Assembly (NCBI GenBank): GCA_023853785.1
Contig: JAJIRX010000181.1
Coordinates: 219,996-283,995, forward strand
From: Psilocybe azurescens
Taxonomy: Eukaryota; Basidiomycota; Agaricomycetes; Agaricales; Agrocybaceae
Length of the DNA stretch: 64,000 bases
Reading direction: 5' to 3'
Of the stretch, positions 1-10,925 are shown piece by piece; the first letter of the stretch is position 1, and every line of letters starts with the position of its first letter. Under the pieces are notes generated by a model. The model was given only the letters and a program-made list of their open reading frames with translations. It was not told the origin of the DNA and did not search any database. The position numbers and the translations under genes are program-made.

Positions 1-42
1 CCGACATTCGATCCCTTGGAGGATATATCCCTAGACAGGATA

Positions 43-1038
43 TTAGCGGGTTTCGACGTTTGCCTTTTCCACTATACCTGAGTGATCAGGGGTGAATGCC
101 TTTCCAGTTGCATAACCTAACGCCATTAGCTGAGGGGTAATCTGTTTCATTCCCTCAATAACAGTCTCGGCTGTTGGCAGTGCTCCTGCCAATATACCAT
201 TGCTGTCACCTGGTTGACCTAATCCAAAGTCGGGCGAATTGATCAAATTGACTACATGCATGTCGTTGAACATATTCGAAAGTGCGTCGATTGGGGCAGA
301 TGCCACGTTGGCCATCTCTATGTTCGCAGTAAAAAACCCTCGGGGTCTATCAGACGAAGGAAGTTTGGAAAAATGTAGAAGATGCTCTTCAAGGTCGGTG
401 TGCTCCAAACAAACCGCATGAATGGGTGGATTGAAGCCAAACCCAGTGACATCGGAAGGTTCGTGGACGGCAGGTAGCTGACGAAGATGTGCAATGACCT
501 TGTTTGCTGATTTAGGTCTCATGAGCTGCGACTTGATTTTGTTCAGCTGAGGCTTTGCTCTCTCAGTTGTCAGCTTGGGCTCTGCGGTCGTCGGGCCAAT
601 AATGAGCGACCGAACAGCTAAGGCAGATTTACGAGCACGTTTATCATCCTTCGAAAGTTGAACATGTTGAATGCGAACAGAAGCTGCTTGAGTTGCCCGA
701 TCTCTCTTTTCGTGCTCGTGAACAGCAGAGAGAATGGGCTTCGCCTGTACTTGCTCCTTGCGTACGAAAGAGAGAAGCGAGAAGCGACGAATTCTGGGCT
801 CGTTAAGGTCCGCTTGTCCAGATTTGCCGGCCGTAGCTTTGTCTGCTTGACTGAAGGTAGACGTATCTTTTGGCCGCGCTATCGAACCATCTTGTCGGGA
901 AGTTTCAGGCTTCACAATGAGAGCCTGTGAGGGTGTAATGGGATTTTTGTTGGCAGATTCCGTTGAACCAAAGGTTCCCTCTGCGACTATTTCAGTTCTT
1001 TCAGTGGCTGAATAAGAGAAATAGCCAAAGACCCCCAT
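43..1038 (-). CDS. Hypothetical protein, 331 aa, intronless
   Basis: Single uninterrupted frame of 331 codons starting at an ATG (1036-1038). I do not recognise a named family. The N-terminal two thirds are basic and low in hydrophobics (Lys/Arg/Ser rich, likely disordered). The last 120 residues are more ordered, with a Gly/Pro-rich stretch near ILAGALPTAETVIEGMKQ and a Met-Ala-Leu-Gly segment close to the C-terminus. There is no signal peptide and no obvious membrane helix. The start lies 354 bp from the LTR retrotransposon, which is inserted on its 5' side and may have displaced upstream regulatory DNA. Codon use and the lack of stops over 1 kb support a real gene; function unknown. Confidence 0.6.
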   Translation of the reverse strand: MGVFGYFSYSATERTEIVAEGTFGSTESANKNPITPSQALIVKPETSRQDGSIARPKDTSTFSQADKATAGKSGQADLNEPRIRRFSLLSFVRKEQVQAKPILSAVHEHEKRDRATQAASVRIQHVQLSKDDKRARKSALAVRSLIIGPTTAEPKLTTERAKPQLNKIKSQLMRPKSANKVIAHLRQLPAVHEPSDVTGFGFNPPIHAVCLEHTDLEEHLLHFSKLPSSDRPRGFFTANIEMANVASAPIDALSNMFNDMHVVNLINSPDFGLGQPGDSNGILAGALPTAETVIEGMKQITPQLMALGYATGKAFTPDHSGIVEKANVETR

Positions 1039-1392
1039 TCTCTAAAGAAGAGATGAGATTAAAGTGACCATTTAGAATAGTGATTTATGCGACTATTTCT
1101 TACGTGGTTTCGAGGAACAAAGAAGTTGTTGAGAAGTCAATATTACTGAGTTCTTGAGCCTGAGGAGTTCTCCAAGCCACGGTGGCTGGCTTAAGAAGGA
1201 TACGACCACAGGCAGAATTGTTCAAGCTAACATAGAGAGCAAGCTCGGAAAGAGCAACGTCCAGTTGGTGCCCAGTCACAATGTGTGGTGAAAGCTAGGT
1301 GAGAAAGCTCTGGCTCAGGGCTCAAGATCATAGCATACCATATACGGGAACGATAATTGATTACGTAGCCTCACGCTGTGACATCATTATAC
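1039..1392. other. Intergenic, 5' side of the 331-aa ORF
   Basis: About 350 bp between the ORF start and the LTR element. I see no gene, RNA or repeat in it. It was the target region of the retrotransposon insertion. Confidence 0.5.
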
Positions 1393-1397
1393 GACCT

Positions 1398-1767
1398 TGT
1401 GACAGTAGTGACTATCGTGACTGCGAGAGTATCGATAGCTTCGTACTGACACACGGAATGTATATGGTAGTGAGGCTTAAGCACTGAATAGACAGGTATA
1501 AATGCTAGTTATTCACTGGGGGATTGTATCTAGAACATGGCCTGTATTTATACTGTAGAATAGAGTCCTAAGACTATGTAAAAAGGGTCTAGATAAAAGA
1601 GGTAATATTCAGGGTTATTGGTAAGGAATGGTTTCAGATGAAAAAGGTATAGTAAAGAATGGAGAGGGATAACTCGTGTATAGGTCGACGGAATGGAATG
1701 AAGTCGAAATAAAAGATAAGATAAAGAAAAGATAATCAACGTGTGAGAAGTGTACCGGATCGTCACA
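1398..1767 (-). repeat. 3' LTR of the gag-only retrotransposon
   Basis: 370 bp, TG..CA ends, same orientation and sequence as 5197-5565 except for one extra A in a run near 1580. Flanked on its outer side by the GACCT duplication at 1393-1397. Confidence 0.93.
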
Positions 1768-2916
1768 TACGCCCTCCGGGTATTGTGCAACAATGCCCTA
1801 TAAATAAGTTTCGAAATGTGTTGTCTAAAAGTTGAGGTTGGAAGAAGGTCCTGCCGAGGAAGTGTCCACCATGGCGAAGTCGGAATAAATTTGTTGTGAT
1901 TGAGAAAACCGAGTATGCTTGCCGTTTTTGGAATGTTTGAAAGATTTGGTGCCCGTCTTGCGTAAATGAGTGCATTCGCGGAAATATCTCGCGTCTAGCG
2001 AGTAATAAAGGGTGCGTTTAAAAGAAGAATTTCCTGTGTCCACCGGGACAGTGTGCACGATTCGCCGAATGAGAATGCTTGTGAAAGTGATATCCGAGTG
2101 GTGTGATGATGCAGGAAAGAAGCGTGCAGCGTGGTGTATAAGAGATAGAGCACCGAGGTTGGCAAGAAGTAGTAATGTTTAATGAATTTGTCTTTTGAAG
2201 AGGGAAATGCGGCCATATGCGCAAATGGTGGTGGTAATGTGGATTAATAAGAGCTCGAGCGCGAGGTGCGAGGTTTGATTTGACAGATACCGAAGATGTT
2301 ATGAACAGGATACGATGGCAGGCACAGACACAGGCAGCAGAAGCGTAGTTGAGAGTACGGGAAGAAGGCCGAAATGATATGTTGTTGACGGTGGTAAAAG
2401 GAATGACGACGATAGCATTGGGCGTGGAGAGACTGAAGGACGACAATAGAGGCGTTGACGATGGCAAAGGAACGACGACGATGGCATCGGGCGTGGAGAG
2501 ACTGGAAGGACGACGAGAAATATTGGCAGGGATTAAAGGAGCGATATAAAACGAAGCAGGATTGGAAGGAGTGACTGGAGGTCTCTGAAAACGAAGGAAA
2601 GGAGAGACATTGAGAAATAAAATGATAGAGAGAGAGCGCAAGTAGAAGTAATGAGAATTTCAGAAAGGAAGGAATGAAATATAGCGTGATAGCTTTGTAG
2701 AATAAAAATCTACACTAAAGTTCGTGTCCGTGGAGATAGAAGGTAGAAGAATAAATGTTAAGTGTGAGTTAATGGATGAATGGAAGCATCGATGCGGGGA
2801 GGTACTACGGAAGGGTTCAAACTAATAAAATAAAGAGGGAATTGGAATACGAAGCAGCAAGTACATTGCTGAATATTCTCGCCCTCCGTTTGGAGTACAA
2901 TACGAGACAGTTAGAA
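1768..2916 (-). other. Non-coding 3' interior of the retrotransposon
   Basis: About 1.15 kb between the gag stop and the 3' LTR, where an autonomous relative would carry pol. Purine-rich on the plus strand. An imperfect direct duplication of roughly 66 bp lies at about 2397-2520 (twice: a GACGACGATxGCAT core followed by GGCGTGGAGAGACT). A 207-codon open stretch on the minus strand is low-complexity Ser/Pro/Leu and I do not treat it as a gene. Confidence 0.6.
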
Positions 2917-5023
2917 TCAGTAGTCCAACAATGGACACTCAAAATGAATGGCGCCTAACGGCATACTATCTAGAACTTCGATAAACTCATCGGAAGAGTC
3001 TGTATTCGCATCGTCCTCTGTAGTAGGTTGTAAGTGGTATGCGGGTATCCCAGGTGGTTTATTACCACTATATTTTACAGAGCTTCCTTGAGGGCAGTTG
3101 CGAGAAAGATGACCGGGTTCATTGCAACGGAAACATCTCCCAGTTGCTATTCTATCCGCATCGTCCTTTTCAGGCTGTTTGTTTTTTAATTCAATTTTCT
3201 GAATGTAGGTATGGGACCTGGAACGAGATTCTTCATTATTAGATTTTCTATCCTTGTCCTCATATGAAGTATTCATTGTATAACTACTGTCCTGCTTGTC
3301 GGAGGCAGTTTTATCTTCGTGCCGAGATCCAAAGTAATCCCGGCGCTTATCCTGTGAGCGTGTTTCACGATTATGCAAGGTTGAGCGCCAGGTGCGATCT
3401 CTATTATATTGACCGACATTTTCCGAAATCTCAATGATTTCGGCTTGACTAACGACTTGATCCCATGTAGATGAGTCCGGATGGAGACCGTTGCGCCATA
3501 ATCCGCGTTGTATGTAGTCCGCCGCGCCGTTCCAAAAGCGACTTACTAGGTCACTCTCAGTCATCGATCCGAGCAAATTAAATTGCTCTTCAAGGTAGTA
3601 TATGTATTCGCTGACCCTTCTGTTACCTTGGGTAGCATGCTCGAATTTTCTCCTTATTTTTTGTCTAAAATCAATGGGGAAACAATAATTGAATAGCCCA
3701 TTATAAAATGTAGTTATGGACATTGTTTCTTCTTGTATAGCAGCTTTTTGTAAGTAGTAATCATAAGCCTTCCCTTCTAAGAAATAAGATAGGGCAAGAA
3801 TTCGGCGCTTCTTTTAAATCCACTATCTTCTAGGTAAGCTTTACTTTCTTTAACGAAACGATGGTAAGCGCGCGGTTCCGCACGGCCATCGTATGGGTTT
3901 GGTTTGAAAGCTTTCCTCCAGATGTATGTTTAGATTTAGTGCGCTTCTTAGTGCGCTTTCTCCTTTGGATTTCCTTTTAGACTCATCCGAGGGTGAGGAA
4001 TCACTCGACTCGTCATCCGAGTGTTCAGACTCATCTGAATTTGAACTGTCAGATGGTTCATTGCTCGAGTCCGAAGACGAGCTAGTTGTCGACGGATCGT
4101 ATTCCGATGAACTCGAGGGGCTAGGCTCTTTTCTGTCCTTCTTAATATGTTTCTTAGGTCGCGCGCTTTTTTAAGGCTGTTCCCAGAAATGATTTAGGAT
4201 TAATGTGAGCCACTGGTCTGGCTGAAATGGGCAGCGGACCATTCCTCAATCGAGCTCGATTCGCTGTATTGTCGAACCTAATGCCTGGAGCCATTGATAT
4301 ACTTTCACTAATTATTTGTGTAGCTGGAGTAGCAGACACAATGTTATTATTCTTGGACTTCTTAGCTTTCTTAGCGTCCCTGAACGCCTTCTTCTGAGCT
4401 TTGGAGTTTAATTCAGCTTTGGGAATGTTGACATTTCCCCATTCTCGGGGGTCAATGATTTTTCCCTTATTCTTAGAGGTTCCTTCGCCAAGCGAAACAG
4501 AACGTTCACGGCGGATTTTCTTATTTCGGCGGTCAATCCGCGCTTTCTCATCCTTACTCAAGGATTTCTCGGCTTTGTAAATAGCCGAATCTATTTCCGG
4601 AGAGCGCCCCTGGGCGCATTTCTTGGCATGCTTCTTAAATTTCTCAATAGAATTCTTACGGCGAGAGCTTTTGCTCAGCACAGTGGTCCATGGACCCTGA
4701 CCATCATTCTCATTATCAGAAGAGGTAAAATTATTTTCTATTTCCATAGCATTATTAGCTACTGGAAACCCAAGTGTGTCATCGCGAATAAAATTGTTCT
4801 CATCTGATGCCTGATGATAAACAGGAGGCGGAGAATCAATCTCCTTCTCTTCATCAACGGAAGGAGAAGGGGGTCTCGATGCCACGACGTCACTGTAAGT
4901 GCGCCTGGGTGTGTGAACATCGGCTGCGTCCGAATCGAGGTTCGGAAAGACTAGGGATGGCGACCGTTGGTCATCCGGATCAACGGCGCGGGAACGGGAA
5001 CGAAGGGTATACCTGGGAGCCAT
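2917..5023 (-). pseudogene. Ty3/gypsy-type gag, frame-broken
   Basis: The ORF opens at 5023 (MAPRYTLRSRSR...) with a long charged N-terminal region. It runs to a stop at 4154 just after a run of six A (minus strand, 4167-4172). The Ser/Glu/Asp-rich linker then continues in another frame. The capsid-like part follows in further frames, with KPNPYDG and RAYHRFVKESK near 3830-3905. The last frame, 3723-2917, holds LFNYCFP, GLWRNGLHPDSSTW and a CCHC zinc knuckle, CFRCNEPGHLSRNC, at about 3095-3140. The domain order is that of gag in basidiomycete Ty3 elements. At least three frame changes separate the pieces. They could be true decay in a trans-mobilised element or the homopolymer errors seen elsewhere in this window. 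Confidence 0.85.
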
Positions 5024-5196
5024 AGTTTTTAGTTAATAAAAATTTTGAATGTTTACGTACTGGTTTTATAAATTGCAAAGGGGAAGGGATGGCTGTCTTG
5101 AAGTGGAGGGCTCTGGTTGATCAGACCGGAGTGTACCAAACGTCGAGACGGCGGGGAGAGTAGAGAGATAAAAAGTAGAGGTTACTGTCAAAAATA

Positions 5197-5565
5197 TGTG
5201 ACAGTAGTGACTATCGTGACTGCGAGAGTATCGATAGCTTCGTACTGACACACGGAATGTATATGGTAGTGAGGCTTAAGCACTGAATAGACAGGTATAA
5301 ATGCTAGTTATTCACTGGGGGATTGTATCTAGAACATGGCCTGTATTTATACTGTAGAATAGAGTCCTAAGACTATGTAAAAGGGTCTAGATAAAAGAGG
5401 TAATATTCAGGGTTATTGGTAAGGAATGGTTTCAGATGAAAAAGGTATAGTAAAGAATGGAGAGGGATAACTCGTGTATAGGTCGACGGAATGGAATGAA
5501 GTCGAAATAAAAGATAAGATAAAGAAAAGATAATCAACGTGTGAGAAGTGTACCGGATCGTCACA
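5197..5565 (-). repeat. 5' LTR of the gag-only retrotransposon
   Basis: 369 bp, TGTGAC..GTCACA, followed directly by the second GACCT target duplication at 5566-5570. The gag start codon lies 173 bp inside it. Confidence 0.93.
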
Positions 5566-5739
5566 GACCTCCTAGACTTCCAGTTTCCTTATGCAGCTCG
5601 GCTCACACTAGCTCGCACTTAGCTCATTTCGGCACTAATTTTAGCCATCTATTTTCATTTTATTCAATGCTCCGGGTCATTTGACAGAAAAGACACAGGA
5701 AATAACGGTAGCTGCGACTGGCTCTTGCCCAAACACCTC

Positions 5740-7309
5740 ATGTCATCCAAAAATTCAAATAAGCCTAAGCTGAGGCTACTGGATATCCCCCAGATATTGA
5801 CGAAGTACGTTATGTTTACCAGTCAAAAAGAGCTTAGTTAATGCTCACTTCGGGGTGTTAAGGAGAGCTTCACCTGCACTCTTTGCAATCACTATGGGTG
5901 TGAATAATTTCTTCCGGGTTTTAACGCCCTCTAACCCCACACGCTTTGAACAGGAACAGGAGGAATTAGTGGACTCTTTGCTGCGTTTCCATACGCTCAT
6001 GGCTCCAATCCAATGCTTGTCCTCAGCTTGATCGTGTCTTTCCTAAATTTATTTCTTTTCGTGCTTTTCACAATACTGTTGATCACCAAATACCTTTGTT
6101 ATCCGGATAGGTGGAAATCCCTCATTAGAAATCCGGTGACCAGTCTATTTGCTGGATGTTTTCCAATGGCTGGTACCACTTTAATCAATGTTGCTGTTCA
6201 AGTCGTTCATACCCGATACCATGTGGGAGGGAAAGGATTTCTTTACTTTATTTGGTCCATGTGGTGGTTGGATATCGTTGTCTCGCTTCTTTGCTGTTGG
6301 CTCGGTGTCAATGCTATGTGCGTACAATCATCCTGAAATTAAACACAGCTAATGGCAACTCTCCAATTGCAGGTTCGTATATCAAAAGCATACACTCCAA
6401 ACAATGTCTGCGACATGGCTACTTCCAATAGTGACTTTAATAGTCGCTGCTTCTTCGGGAGGTATTATCGGTCAGGCCCTGGTGCAATACTCTGCAACGT
6501 ATGCCCTCAACACGGTTGTTGTCAGTGTCTTTTTGGTCGTCGTCGGCCTGACATTCGCCCTGATGATCTTAACCATATACCTTTTGAGACTTATTCTGCA
6601 TGGTCTTCCCCCGGGAGCGTCACTTTTATCCGTATTTCTTCCCCTGGGACCTACCGGTCAATCAGGTTATGCAATACTCTTAGCTGGGCAGAATTTTCGA
6701 ATTCTATTTCCACCATTATCGGATGTTAGTCAACTCATAAGACTCGGGACGCACGAAAACTCCGTGGGCGTGATTGTGGACATCATCTGCACATGCTCGG
6801 CATTCCTCCTTTGGTCAATCGCAACGATGTGGCTTCTCTATGCGGTACTTGCCATTTATACTGGTCTTGGGAATTCCGTGATACCTTATAGGATTTCGTT
6901 TTGGGGATTGGTTTTCCCTAATGTTGGTCTATTTTTATCTCATTCAAAGGCTCCTGCTAATACCATTATACTGTAGACGGTCTACGCAAATCTAACAATA
7001 CAACTCGCTAATGCCTTTGACTCCAGAGCATTTCGTGTCTGGGGATCCATTTACGCCGCCGGTTCTCTGATACTCTGGCTATCTCTATTCCTTCGGTCAG
7101 TCTGGGAGTTGAAGATATTCTTCATCGCTCACGAGGAATCACCGAGTACCGCAACCGCCCAGATACCAGTTCAATATACAAGTTCTGGGTCGTCGTTTTC
7201 TCAACATCGAAGCACCGGGAACATGAGCTCTCACAGCACCGAGATAAGCCCACATAGAATCGAAACGAGTCCGCAAAGCACCGAAACGAGCACGATAAAA
7301 TATCCATAA
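5740..7309 (+). CDS. SSU1: Sulfite efflux pump, SSU1-like (TehA/SLAC1 superfamily)
   Basis: Exons 5740-5897, 5954-6317, 6373-6922 and 6977-7309 (introns 54-56 bp). Predicted 467 aa integral plasma-membrane protein of the voltage-dependent anion channel/dicarboxylate carrier family, which in yeast exports sulfite. About ten hydrophobic helices are visible. Family signatures: ALFAITMG/TGGISG, CFPMAGTTLINVA, a TWLLPIVTLIVAASSGG helix and LGPTGQSGYAI. The C-terminal tail is Ser/Thr-rich and probably cytosolic. The ATG at 5740 joins the conserved core only if one A of the run 5825-5829 is surplus; the summed exon length (1405) is one base over a multiple of three, which agrees. The start is the least certain part. 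Confidence 0.85.
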
Positions 7310-7830
7310 CGATACGCCCCATCTTCAAGCAACAAAAGCAGAAGTTGGAGAAAGGGACCGTGTATCTGTTAAACGGGGATGCAAGAATGGACATATATGC
7401 ATCCAAGCCTTTCTTCCGGCTTACCAGCGAAATGGTTTCCGAGCGGTCACCCGGCTGATTTCAGCTCGCCCTTCAAGGCTTTGAACGCGGGCGTTTATAC
7501 CTGGGTTGACGTTTAAACACAATTATTTGCAACTTCATGACAATAGCAGGAAAAGAATGAAACCACTCAATACGCATAGACTCATTTATAATGTCAAGCT
7601 TGAAATATAGTGAGAACTCGAATGACAGGATGGCCAGGATGGCTTGACTTCTAACCTCAGAAGATGGTTATATAATATAATAAGTAAGTTTGATTAAGGC
7701 TACATTTCTAAAAGTTGGCAAGGGAGCATGCTGTCACTTCGTTGATAATTGATTACATAAACATATTTTCTAAATTGACCGAGCGACGAGCGTGGACTTT
7801 ATTTTTGTCCGTTGTTCACTACTGCTCATA
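7310..7830. other. Intergenic SSU1-DBP10
   Basis: About 520 bp between tandem plus-strand genes. It must hold the SSU1 terminator and DBP10 promoter. AT-rich around 7660-7690; no gene, RNA or repeat seen. Confidence 0.4.
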
Positions 7831-10800
7831 ATGCCATTTCCTAAACGCAAACGCTCTGAAGCAGCACAGAGCGGTTATTCGTCATCCTCTTCTTTGATTG
7901 CTGGCCCTTCAGAAGAAGCCGATGTCGACATTTCTTCTGCCCTGATGGGAAAGCGTCCCAAATTGACTGTGGATGCTCAGGAAGATGACGATCTTGCCGA
8001 ATTCTTGCAGGCCTCAATTGCCAAAAGATCCATCAAAGAAGGAACTGAAATTCTCAAAAAATCGAAAGGCAAATCAAAATTAGCCAAAGGAGAAGTAGGA
8101 GGTGGTAGTTTTCAAAGCATGGGTGAGTCTGTTCTTGTCAGTTCGTGGTGATAATTTAATTGCTTAACTATTCACGAAACGAAGGCCTGCACCCCTCACT
8201 GCTACGGTCCTTGACTCTACAAGGATATCGTACTCCAACTCCAATTCAGCGGCTTGCTATACCTACCTTACTCTCCAATCCTCCTCGCGATCTCGTTGGT
8301 ATGGCACGCACTGGTTCAGGAAAGTCTCTAGCGTATATGGTACCTCTCGTAAACAGACTAGGAGGCCGTCACTCTACATCATTCGGTGCTAGAGGTCTGA
8401 TTTTACTTCCCACTCGCGAATTGGCACTGCAAGTAATGAAAGTCGGGAAGGAGCTGGCCAGAGGATTTCAGACAGGAAGAGGAGAACACGCTGGTGACAA
8501 AGCTAATGAGGATTCAAAAAAGGAGAAGGTCTACGATGGGGTTTAGTCGTCGGAGGAGAGAGCCTTGATGAACAATTCGAGATGATTACAAGCAACCCTG
8601 ATATGTGAGTGCTTCTTTTCTGCATCCTTACCCGGAGATTCATCAACCACCTCAATTAGTATCATCGCTACTCCAGGCCGTCTACTTCATCTTATCGTCG
8701 AAATGGATCTAGACCTCAAGGCTGTGGAATGTGTTGTTTTTGACGAGGCCGATCGATTATTCGAGATGGGTTTCCAAATTGCACTGAATGAAATTCTTGG
8801 ACGTCTACCATCTACACGCCAAACTATTCTTTTCTCTGCCACTTTACCTAAATCACTTGTCGAGTTTGCAAAGGCTGGGCTGGAAGATCCGAAGCTGGTG
8901 AGGTTGGATGCCGAAAGCAAAATTAGCTCAGACTTGAAAATGGCTTTCTTTTCGGTGAAACAAGCTGAAAAGGATGCTTGCCTGCTGTCCCTTCTTCGCG
9001 ATGTAATTAAAGTTCCCTTCAGTTCCACTCATACCGAAACTCCCGACGACGATCCGGACTCAAAAAACGTAAAAACAAACACTCAGAACAACTCACTGCT
9101 CCTCATCAAACTCTGATCTTTGCTGCCACCAAGCATCACGTCGAGTATCTCTTGAATCTTTTGACGACGGCGGGCTATTCTGTGTCCCATATTTACGGAT
9201 CCCTCGACCAAGCGGCGCGTACCTTCCAAATGGACCAATTTCGTCGGGGTGTCACGAGCATTCTCGTCGTTACAGATGTCGCTGCCCGTGGTATTGATAT
9301 CCCAGTTCTCGAAAACGTCATCAACTACGATTTTCCACAAGGAGCAAGAATTTTTGTGCATCGTGTTGGACGAACGGCTCGAGCAGGTCGACAAGGCTGG
9401 GCTTGGTCATTTATCACTAATCCCGAATTGCCCTTTCTATTGGATTTACAGTTATTCCTCGGGAGACCTTTGGTAAATGATGTAACCGAACAGGGGGATC
9501 AAGTCTACACCGAGTCGCTAGTTCTAGGAAATTTCCAGCGTGAAAAAATCGACGAGGACGTCGAATACATCCGATCTCTTGACGCCGCCGCGCATTCGTT
9601 GCCTGTGCTCCGGGAAGTCATGAAACGTGGACACTCCATGTACGAGCGTAGTAAAGGAAAGGCTAGTCCGCAGAGTTACAAACGTGCTAAGGAAATGGTA
9701 AAAGACCCAAAATGGTTTCTAGCTGGTTCGCACTCTGGCATACATCCCGTGCTATTAAGGGGTCCTGGTGCAGAAGAAAAGCGACAAAACGAGAAAGCGA
9801 GGAAAGACCTCTTGAGTCTAGTCAACTCTTTCCGTCCTTCAGAGACAGTCTTTGAGGTGTCGTCGAAAGGTGGCACTGAGAATGCTGCTTTGATGAAAGA
9901 ACGAAGAAAGGCTCTGGAAAAATCGAAGCAACGAAGAGTCCTCAATGCCGCAATAGTAGAACAAGAACCAGAAGATGAACAGCCTATGTCGACAGAAAAT
10001 GTTGAAATAGCAGATGAGACGGACATTGTGGTAAGAACGATCTCTATCCAGTACACTTTGATCTTAAAAAGTTTTTTAGGCTGTCTTCGGTGGTGGAGAA
10101 TCTAAAAAAGGGTTCCGTGACGATGAATTCTATATCTCCCATTACCAAAAAGATGCGGAGACCGAGAAGGGGTAATGCATGTTCACAATTTCTACTTGAT
10201 ACATTCTAACCTATCTACATTTTCAGCTATTCATTGACGGACGGGGCTTCCTCATTCGTCAGACAAGCCTCGAGGGTCACATTCGATCTCACCAATGACG
10301 AGGGTAGGGCGGAGAAGAGCAGCAATCAGCAGACGTGGGACAAGAAGAAGAAAAAATTCATCCAAGGTGATGGAGCTGGTGCTGATAACGTCAAAATGGT
10401 GCGCACCGAGAATGGGACACGTTTGCCAGCGACTTTCCGCAGTGGAAGATTCGATGAATGGAAGAACAAGAGCCGAGTGAGCATGCCGAGGATCGGAGAG
10501 ACGGAAAACACAGCGTATGCGAGAAAGCCGTCGTCAGGGCCTGGAGGGCATCGCTTCAAACATAACAAGATTATTGACGCTAAACCTCTGGACAAATTAA
10601 GCACCGATTACGAGCGCAAGGTCCGCCAATTGAAAAAGAAAAGCGAGAATGCTGAAGCGTCCGGGAGCAAGGCTCCGCAGCACGCCGCTAGTAATAAGAA
10701 GATGGGAGTTCGCCGTGGTTCCTATGGCAGGACATACGGACGGGTCAAGACCGAACTTAAGACGTCGGAACAGATTAGAAAAGATAGAAAAGTTTTGGAG

Positions 10801-10866
10801 AGGCGTAAAGCCAAGAATGCGCGTCCTCCACGCGCCGGTGGGAAGAAGGGGAAAGGTAGACATTAG
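7831..10866 (+). CDS. DBP10: DEAD-box ATP-dependent RNA helicase DBP10 (DDX54 family), ribosome biogenesis
   Basis: Exons 7831-8122, 8185-8604, 8660-10030, 10080-10171 and 10227-10866; about 938 aa. Nucleolar helicase of 60S subunit assembly. All helicase motifs are readable: Q motif ([10 protein letters not shown]), I (ARTGSGKS), Ia (PTRELALQ), Ib (TPGRL), II (DEAD at about 8740), III (SATLP), V (TDVAARGID), VI ([10 protein letters not shown]). The C-terminal part shows [11 protein letters not shown], typical of the DBP10 C-terminal domain, and a Lys/Arg-rich tail. Two frame breaks occur, each a run of six A where seven restores the frame: 8516-8521 and 9062-9067. Exon sum 2815 is two bases short of a multiple of three, matching. 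I chose ATG 7831 (MPFPKRKRS) over the upstream in-frame codon because family N-termini begin with a basic patch. Confidence 0.93.
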
Positions 10867-10925
10867 AGCGATCATTGTGTTCATATTTCCACATTAATAT
10901 TACTGCACGGAGACTGTAAAATACA

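Larger units (their letters stand above)
1398..5565 (-). mobile_element. Ty3/gypsy-type gag-only LTR retrotransposon (TR-GAG/LARD-like), complete insertion
   Basis: Two direct copies of a 369-370 bp sequence bound the element, both starting TGTGAC and ending GTCACA. They differ by one base (A5 versus A4 in a run). The 5-bp sequence GACCT occurs at 1393-1397 and again at 5566-5570, a classic target-site duplication. The coding strand is minus: a Ty3-type gag lies between the LTRs, 5' LTR on the right. No protease, reverse transcriptase, RNase H or integrase is visible in the 3.4-kb interior. The element must therefore rely on enzymes supplied in trans. Near-identical LTRs point to a recent insertion. 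No primer-binding site was identified with confidence next to 5196. Confidence 0.93.

Noticed and set aside
2018..2641. 207-codon minus-strand ORF inside the LTR element
   Set aside because: Low-complexity Ser/Pro/Leu frame opposite a purine-rich strand, no similarity to pol, and stops in the other frames do not suggest a real gene.
3926..4174. 82-codon acidic plus-strand ORF
   Set aside because: Antisense shadow of the Ser/Glu-rich gag linker.
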